Shown: piece by piece, positions 28,472 to 33,743 of the stretch
Layout of the letters: every line of letters starts with the position of its first letter
Position numbering within the stretch: the first letter of the stretch is position 1
DNA from: Xanthobacteraceae bacterium
Lineage (GTDB): Bacteria > Pseudomonadota > Alphaproteobacteria > Rhizobiales > Xanthobacteraceae
Direction of reading: 5' to 3'
NCBI GenBank assembly: GCA_030037885.1
Contig: JASHPU010000144.1
Location: forward strand, 1-33,743
Length of the DNA: 33,743 nucleotides
Notes under the pieces: model-generated
Seen by the model: only the letters and a program-made list of their open reading frames with translations
The model's database searches: none
Told to the model about the DNA's origin: nothing
Made by a program: the position numbers and the translations under genes

Positions 28472-29185
28472 ATGCGGCCAAGCCGCCGTCAGCCCGACGA
28501 GTTACGCCCCGTGTCGCTCGAGCGCGGGGTGGTGAAATTCGCCGAAGGCTCGTGCTTCGTGAAATTCGGCGATACCCACGTGCTGGTCACCGCGACGCTC
28601 GAGGACCGTCTGCCGCCGTGGCTCAAGGGCCAGGCGCGCGGCTGGATCACCGCCGAATACGGCATGCTGCCGCGCGCGACGCTGGAGCGGACGCGCCGCG
28701 AAGCCTCCGCCGGCAAGCAGACCGGCCGCACCGTGGAAATCCAGCGGCTGATCGGCCGCAGCCTGCGCGCGGTGGTCGATCTGAAGGCGCTCGGCGAGCG
28801 CCAGATCACGATCGATTGCGACGTCATCCAGGCCGATGGCGGCACCCGCACTGCCTCGATTACCGGCGCCTGGATCGCGCTCTACGACTGCCTCGCCTGG
28901 ATGAAGACGCGGCAGATGATCGAAATGGACGTGTTGCGCGATCACATCGCCGCCATCTCCTGCGGCGTCTGCGGCGGCGTCGCCGTGCTCGATCTCGATT
29001 ACGCCGAGGATTCGCAAGCCGAAACCGACGCCAATTTCGTCCTCACCGGATCGGGCAACATCGTCGAAGTCCAGGCCACCGCCGAGAAGATCCCGTTCTC
29101 GGAAGAACAGCTGACGACGCTGCTGGCGCTGGCCCGCAAGGGCGTGACCAAGCTGATCGATCTGCAGAAGATGGCCTGCGGGTAG
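28472..29185 (+). CDS. rph: Ribonuclease PH (alternative start 28451)
   Basis: [70 protein letters not shown]. Confidence 0.98.
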   Translation: MRPSRRQPDELRPVSLERGVVKFAEGSCFVKFGDTHVLVTATLEDRLPPWLKGQARGWITAEYGMLPRATLERTRREASAGKQTGRTVEIQRLIGRSLRAVVDLKALGERQITIDCDVIQADGGTRTASITGAWIALYDCLAWMKTRQMIEMDVLRDHIAAISCGVCGGVAVLDLDYAEDSQAETDANFVLTGSGNIVEVQATAEKIPFSEEQLTTLLALARKGVTKLIDLQKMACG

Positions 29186-29196
29186 GATCAGGCGCG

Positions 29197-29279
29197 GACG
29201 GGCGACGGACAACAGATGAACAACCCCGAGCCGCCGAGAACCCATCGGAAGATCTGTCCGCCGTCCTCTGACGTTTGCC
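29197..29279. repeat. Inverted heptamer array D (rph/rdgB boundary, extending into the rdgB 5' end)
   Basis: Left GACGGGC GACGGAC AACAGAT (29197-29217); right ATCTGTC CGCCGTC CTCTGAC GTTTGCC (29252-29279); inverted relationship (GTCCGTC/CGCCGTC, ATCTGTT/ATCTGTC). Confidence 0.55.
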
Positions 29280-29893
29280 GCCTGGTCATCGCGACGCATA
29301 ATCCCGGCAAGCTCGCCGAGATGCGCGAACTGCTTGCGCCGTACGGGATCGACGCCATCTCAGCGGGCGAATTGGGCCTTCCTGAACCGGAAGAAACCGG
29401 CATGACGTTTCGCGACAATGCGCGCATCAAGGCCGAAGCGGCAGCCAAAGCCAGCGGCCTGCCGGGCTTTGCGGACGATTCCGGGCTTGCGGTCGACGCG
29501 CTCGGCGGCGCTCCAGGGATCCATTCCGCGCGCTGGGCCGGGCCGGACAGAAATTTCGCCCGCGCCATGCAGTCGATCGAACAAAAGCTCTCCGAGCGCG
29601 GCGCCGTCGCGCCGGAGCAGCGCCGCGCGCAGTTCGTCTCGGCGCTATGCGTGGCCTGGCCGGACGGCCACCTCGAAGACTTCGAGGCCCGCATCGACGG
29701 CACGCTGGTCTGGCCGCCGCGCGGCGACAAAGGATTCGGCTACGATCCGATGTTCCTGCCCGACGGCTACGCGCGCACGTTCGGCGAAATGCACAGCGTC
29801 GAAAAGCACGGCCTGCCGCCGCGCGGTACAGGTCTGTCGCACCGCGCCCGCGCCTTTCTCAAACTCGCGGAGGCCTGCCTTGAGCGGCGCTGA
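29216..29893 (+). CDS. rdgB: XTP/dITP diphosphatase (RdgB/HAM1)
   Basis: [23 protein letters not shown]...[48 protein letters not shown]...[15 protein letters not shown]...LSHRARAF. Confidence 0.97.
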   Translation: MNNPEPPRTHRKICPPSSDVCRLVIATHNPGKLAEMRELLAPYGIDAISAGELGLPEPEETGMTFRDNARIKAEAAAKASGLPGFADDSGLAVDALGGAPGIHSARWAGPDRNFARAMQSIEQKLSERGAVAPEQRRAQFVSALCVAWPDGHLEDFEARIDGTLVWPPRGDKGFGYDPMFLPDGYARTFGEMHSVEKHGLPPRGTGLSHRARAFLKLAEACLERR

Positions 29894-31034
29894 CGGCGAA
29901 TTCGGCGTGTATATTCATTGGCCGTTCTGCCTGTCGAAGTGCCCGTATTGCGACTTCAACAGCCACGTCCGCCACGCCGGCGTCGATGAGGCTCGGTTCG
30001 CGCGCGCCTTCGCGGCCGAGATTGCCGCGACCGCCGCGCGCGCACCGGGACGCAGCGTGTCGTCGATTTTTTTCGGCGGCGGCACGCCGTCGCTGATGCA
30101 GCCCAAAACCATCGCGGCCGTGCTCGACGCCATCGCGCGGCACTGGCGCATCGCACCTGACGCCGAAGTCACGCTCGAAGCCAATCCGACCAGCGTCGAA
30201 GCCACGCGCTTTCGCGGCTATCGTGCGGCCGGCGTCAATCGCGTGTCGCTCGGCGTGCAGGCGCTCGACGATCAGGCGCTGGCCGAGCTCGGACGGCTGC
30301 ACTCGGCGCGCGAGGCGCTCGACGCGGTCGGCGTGGCACGCGCCGCTTTCGAGCGCTATTCGTTCGACCTCATCTACGCGCGGCCGGGCCAGACGCCACA
30401 GCAATGGGCGAGCGAGCTCACCCAGGCGCTCACCGAAGCCGGCGAGCATATTTCGCTCTATCAGCTCACCATTGAACCCGATACGCCGTTCGCCGCGCTC
30501 CACGCCTCCGGCAAGCTCAGAACGCCCGACGAGGACGCTGCGCGCGCGCTTTACGACACCACACAGGAGATTTGCGCCGCGCACCGCCTACCGGCCTATG
30601 AAATCTCCAATCATGCGCGGCTCGGCGGCGAATGCCGGCACAACCTGATCTACTGGCGCGCCCACGAATATGCCGGCATTGGACCGGGCGCTCATGGCCG
30701 TCTCGACATCGACGGCGCGCGTCACGCCACCGCAACCGAAAAGCGCCCGGAGAGCTGGCTCATGCGGGTCGAGGCGCGCGGCGACGGCCTCGTCGCCGAC
30801 GAGGTGCTGACGCGCGAGGAGAGGTGCGACGAGTTTTTGCTGATGGGGCTGCGGCTCGCCGAAGGCATTGATCTTCGCCGCTATGCCGAGCTTGCCGGCC
30901 GCGTGCTCGATCAACAACGCATCGCCGCGTTACGCGAGCACGGGCTGATCGAGACCACGGCGGAAGGGCGGCTGCGCGTGACGCTGCCAGGCTTCCCGGT
31001 CTTGGATGCCGTGGTGGCCGATCTCGCCGCGTGA
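29880..31034 (+). CDS. hemW: Radical SAM family heme chaperone HemW; TTG start overlapping rdgB
   Basis: [23 protein letters not shown] (CxxxCxxC), [47 protein letters not shown]. Confidence 0.96.
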   Translation: MSGADGEFGVYIHWPFCLSKCPYCDFNSHVRHAGVDEARFARAFAAEIAATAARAPGRSVSSIFFGGGTPSLMQPKTIAAVLDAIARHWRIAPDAEVTLEANPTSVEATRFRGYRAAGVNRVSLGVQALDDQALAELGRLHSAREALDAVGVARAAFERYSFDLIYARPGQTPQQWASELTQALTEAGEHISLYQLTIEPDTPFAALHASGKLRTPDEDAARALYDTTQEICAAHRLPAYEISNHARLGGECRHNLIYWRAHEYAGIGPGAHGRLDIDGARHATATEKRPESWLMRVEARGDGLVADEVLTREERCDEFLLMGLRLAEGIDLRRYAELAGRVLDQQRIAALREHGLIETTAEGRLRVTLPGFPVLDAVVADLAA

Positions 31035-31046
31035 GCGGCCGGACGG

Positions 31047-32303
31047 CTAAATTCCCGACGCTCCGAAACTGTGCGGCGCCGGCGAAATGGTCTGCGGACC
31101 CGCCGGCACGACGCGTAGAACCGCGAGCCCGCGCTCATTGGTGCCGTCGGGGCGAAAGCGAAACAAGCCATCGATGCCGGTGAAACCGGACGGATTGGTC
31201 AGCGTCTGCGGCGAGAACCGCTGCGCCGGATCAGCTTGCGTCTTCACCAGCGCGGCGACCAGCGCGACCGCATCGTAGGCGAGCGTTGCGGTCCGCACCG
31301 GATCCTGGTGGTAGCGATTGCGATAGCGGCTCGAAAAGTTGCGATAGCCGGCGGCATCCGGCGCCGCGTACCAGGCGCCGTCGAGCGCCGGGGTCGAGAA
31401 GATGCGCGGATCGTCCCATAGCCCGGTGCCGAGCAGCTGAATCCGCTTGGTATTGACGCCATCGGCAACCAGCGTCTGCACCACATCCGGCACGGCATCG
31501 CCGCCATCGGGAATGAACAGCGCCTCGGCGCGCGCCGCCGATTGCGCCACAACGCGCACCGGATTGGCCATGCCGGCGCGGTCGTGCGGATAGTGTTCGA
31601 GCGCGACGATCTGGCCGCCGCGGCGGGCGACGTCCTGGCGGAACGCGGCTTCCACCACGGTGCCGTAGGGATTTTCCGGCACCAAGGCCGCGTACGAGTG
31701 TTTGCCGGTCGAAGTCGCGTACTGCACGATGCGCTGCACGTCGGATTCGGGCAAAAAGCTCAACAGATAAACGCCGGGCGACGCGACGTTGGCGTCGGTC
31801 GAGAATGCGATCACCGGCACATTGCGGACCCGCGTGATCTGGCCGACGAGGCTGACCGACTGCGCGAACAGCGGACCGAGCACGATCGCCGCTCCTTCGT
31901 CGAGCGCCTGCTGGGCGCCGCCCCGCGCCGCATCGGGATTGCCGGCATCGTCCTTGACGAGCAGTTGGACATTGGGCGCGTTGAATTCGGCAAGCGCCAT
32001 TTCGGCGGCGTTGCGCATAGCCTGTCCGGCGAGTCCGGCATTGCCGCCGGCCGACAGCGGCAGGATGAGGGCAACCTTGACTTGGCCAGTGCCGATGGTC
32101 GTGCCGGCGCCCGGAGGTGGGGCTGCGGCAGGCGGCGGGCTGGAGGAAAAGAAGTGGGAATTGGAAAAAACACTGGAATTGCTCGAGCAGCCGGCCAGCA
32201 ACGCGGCCGTACTGGCCAGCAGGCCGGCAAGCGAACGCCGCCGCGACAGCACGGCCGCGGCCGCCCGAACCTGCAATTCCGCGGACAAAACGGTTCTCCC
32301 CAC
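31047..32303 (-). CDS. Penicillin-binding protein activator LpoA-like lipoprotein (periplasmic-binding fold only)
   Basis: Lipobox LLAGC, VKVALILPLSAGGNAGLAGQAMRNAAEMALAEF...VLGPLFAQSVSLVGQITRVRNVPVIAFSTDANVASPGVYLLSF; divergent from rsmI. Confidence 0.88.
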   Translation of the reverse strand: MGRTVLSAELQVRAAAAVLSRRRSLAGLLASTAALLAGCSSNSSVFSNSHFFSSSPPPAAAPPPGAGTTIGTGQVKVALILPLSAGGNAGLAGQAMRNAAEMALAEFNAPNVQLLVKDDAGNPDAARGGAQQALDEGAAIVLGPLFAQSVSLVGQITRVRNVPVIAFSTDANVASPGVYLLSFLPESDVQRIVQYATSTGKHSYAALVPENPYGTVVEAAFRQDVARRGGQIVALEHYPHDRAGMANPVRVVAQSAARAEALFIPDGGDAVPDVVQTLVADGVNTKRIQLLGTGLWDDPRIFSTPALDGAWYAAPDAAGYRNFSSRYRNRYHQDPVRTATLAYDAVALVAALVKTQADPAQRFSPQTLTNPSGFTGIDGLFRFRPDGTNERGLAVLRVVPAGPQTISPAPHSFGASGI

Positions 32304-32435
32304 CTCTGCCTGCGCAATCGCATAGGCTATAGCAAATTCGTCTTATTGGGGGCGAATCATTAACCAAATGGAAAGGATAATGGGTTTCGGCGAGGCGCTG
32401 ACGCGGCGCCGGCAAAGCAGCTAGATTGAGCGGCC

Positions 32436-33398
32436 ATGAGCCGGCCGTACATCGCCCCGCCCGCATCCGAGGATCGCGCCGAGCGGTCCTACCGGATCGG
32501 CGGTCAGAATGTCGTCGTCGCGCGGCTAAAATCCGGCCTGCACATTGTCGCAACGCCGATCGGGAACCTGGGCGACATCACGCTGCGGGCACTCGCGGCG
32601 TTGGCGGGCGCCGATCTGATCGCCTGCGAGGATACGCGCGTCACCCGCAAGCTCCTTGACCGCTACGGCATCCGCACGCCGCTGACGCCATACCACGACC
32701 ACAATGCGGCCGACGCGCGCCCCAAATTGCTGCGCCGGATCGGCGACGGCGCGGCGATCGCGCTCGTCTCGGACGCCGGAACGCCGCTCGTGTCCGACCC
32801 CGGCTACAAGCTGGTGCGCGCCGCGCAGGATGCCGGTTACGGCGTTACGGCCGTCCCCGGCCCTTCGGCCGTGCTGACGGCGCTGCCAGTCGCGGGATTG
32901 CCGACCGATCAATTTTTCTTCGCCGGCTTTTTGCCGCCCAAACAAGCAGCGCGCCGCGCGCGCATTGCCGAACTTGCCCGTATCCCGGCGACGCTCGTGT
33001 TGTTCGAGACCGGCCCGCGCCTTGCCGCGACACTGGCCGATCTGGCGGCCGGCCTCGGCCAAAAACGCGCGGCGGCGTTGTGCCGCGAACTGACCAAATT
33101 GCACGAAGAGGTCCGCCGCGGCGATCTAACAACGCTTGCCGAAAGCTACGCCGCGGAGGAGCCGCGCGGCGAAATCGTCCTCGTCGTCGGCCCGCCGACA
33201 GTGGCAGAACGGCCGAGTGCCGAGGAAACAGACGCGCTGTTGCGCAACGCGCTGTCGCGGATTTCGCTGAAAGCGGCCGTGGCCGAGGTCGCCGCCGCCA
33301 CCGGCTTGCCGCGCCGGCAAATTTATCAGCGCGCGCTCGCGCTCGAAAACGAAGCGGGCCGCGACGGAACCGAGGCACCCGATGCGGCGCCGCGCTAA
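32436..33398 (+). CDS. rsmI: 16S rRNA (cytidine1402-2'-O)-methyltransferase RsmI
   Basis: [45 protein letters not shown]...[21 protein letters not shown]...[11 protein letters not shown]. Confidence 0.97.
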   Translation: MSRPYIAPPASEDRAERSYRIGGQNVVVARLKSGLHIVATPIGNLGDITLRALAALAGADLIACEDTRVTRKLLDRYGIRTPLTPYHDHNAADARPKLLRRIGDGAAIALVSDAGTPLVSDPGYKLVRAAQDAGYGVTAVPGPSAVLTALPVAGLPTDQFFFAGFLPPKQAARRARIAELARIPATLVLFETGPRLAATLADLAAGLGQKRAAALCRELTKLHEEVRRGDLTTLAESYAAEEPRGEIVLVVGPPTVAERPSAEETDALLRNALSRISLKAAVAEVAAATGLPRRQIYQRALALENEAGRDGTEAPDAAPR

Positions 33399-33743
33399 AC
33401 CTCCGGCGCGGCTCAAGCCGGCGCCCCGCGCCGAGCGCCTGGCGGCGTTCCGGCTCGGCATCTCGGCGGAGAGCCGCGCCGCGCTGTTGCTGATCGCCAA
33501 AGCCTATCGCATCGTGGCGCGGCGCTGGAAAACGCCGTTCGGCGAAATCGACATCGTGGCGCGCCGGCGCCGCGATCTGGTGTTCGTCGAAGTCAAGGCG
33601 CGCGAACGCCTTGACGACGCGGCCGAGGCGGTGACCGAGCGCACCAGACGGCGCATCGTCGCGGCCGCCGAAATGTGGCTCGCGCATCGGCCGCAGGACG
33701 CTCAGTGCACCATCCGTTTCGACGTGATCCTGGTCGCTGCGGG
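33382..33743 (+). CDS. yraN: UPF0102 (YraN) family putative nuclease, 3' end outside window
   Basis: Open frame from ATG 33382 to window end: [83 protein letters not shown]; overlaps rsmI 3' end; not in the ORF track because it is open-ended. Confidence 0.93.
   Translation, partial: MRRRAKPPARLKPAPRAERLAAFRLGISAESRAALLLIAKAYRIVARRWKTPFGEIDIVARRRRDLVFVEVKARERLDDAAEAVTERTRRRIVAAAEMWLAHRPQDAQCTIRFDVILVAA

Noticed and set aside
1-33743. CRISPR array, tRNA/rRNA genes, integrase, transposase or prophage genes
   Set aside because: None recognised: no regularly spaced direct repeats of 24-40 bp, no cloverleaf-like gene and no recombinase motifs in the supplied frames

Overview
GC-rich alphaproteobacterial chromosomal window, Hyphomicrobiales/Bradyrhizobium-like by gene content and order. 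It is mostly conserved housekeeping genes: proA(3' end)-nadD-rsfS-rlmH-envC-ctpA-polysaccharide deacetylase-rppH; nth / DUF2244 / Ada-like MGMT / gpmI; dapB-DUF1330-pyrF-FMN reductase-PmtA-like-dnaJ-dnaK (minus strand); FAD oxidoreductase-alkB-secreted hypothetical; grpE-hrcA; GNAT; MmgE/PrpD; rph-rdgB-hemW; LpoA-like lipoprotein; rsmI-yraN(5' part). Three things stand out. (1) A visibly lower-GC restriction-modification cassette (about 11.1-13.5 kb) sits between gpmI and dapB. It has an intact methyltransferase with motif order I...IV and a restriction-endonuclease-like gene broken by an apparent 1-nt frameshift. (2) At least four gene boundaries carry inverted arrays of degenerate 7-bp repeats. 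Each array has its own consensus, and several run into coding sequence, supplying or altering start codons, stop codons or protein termini. (3) There are REP-like complex palindromes, a sequence matching the alphaproteobacterial RpoH consensus upstream of dnaK, and two gene relics (an internally deleted DUF1330 paralog and a GT87/DUF2029-like fragment). Family names come from motif recognition by eye; no database search was run.
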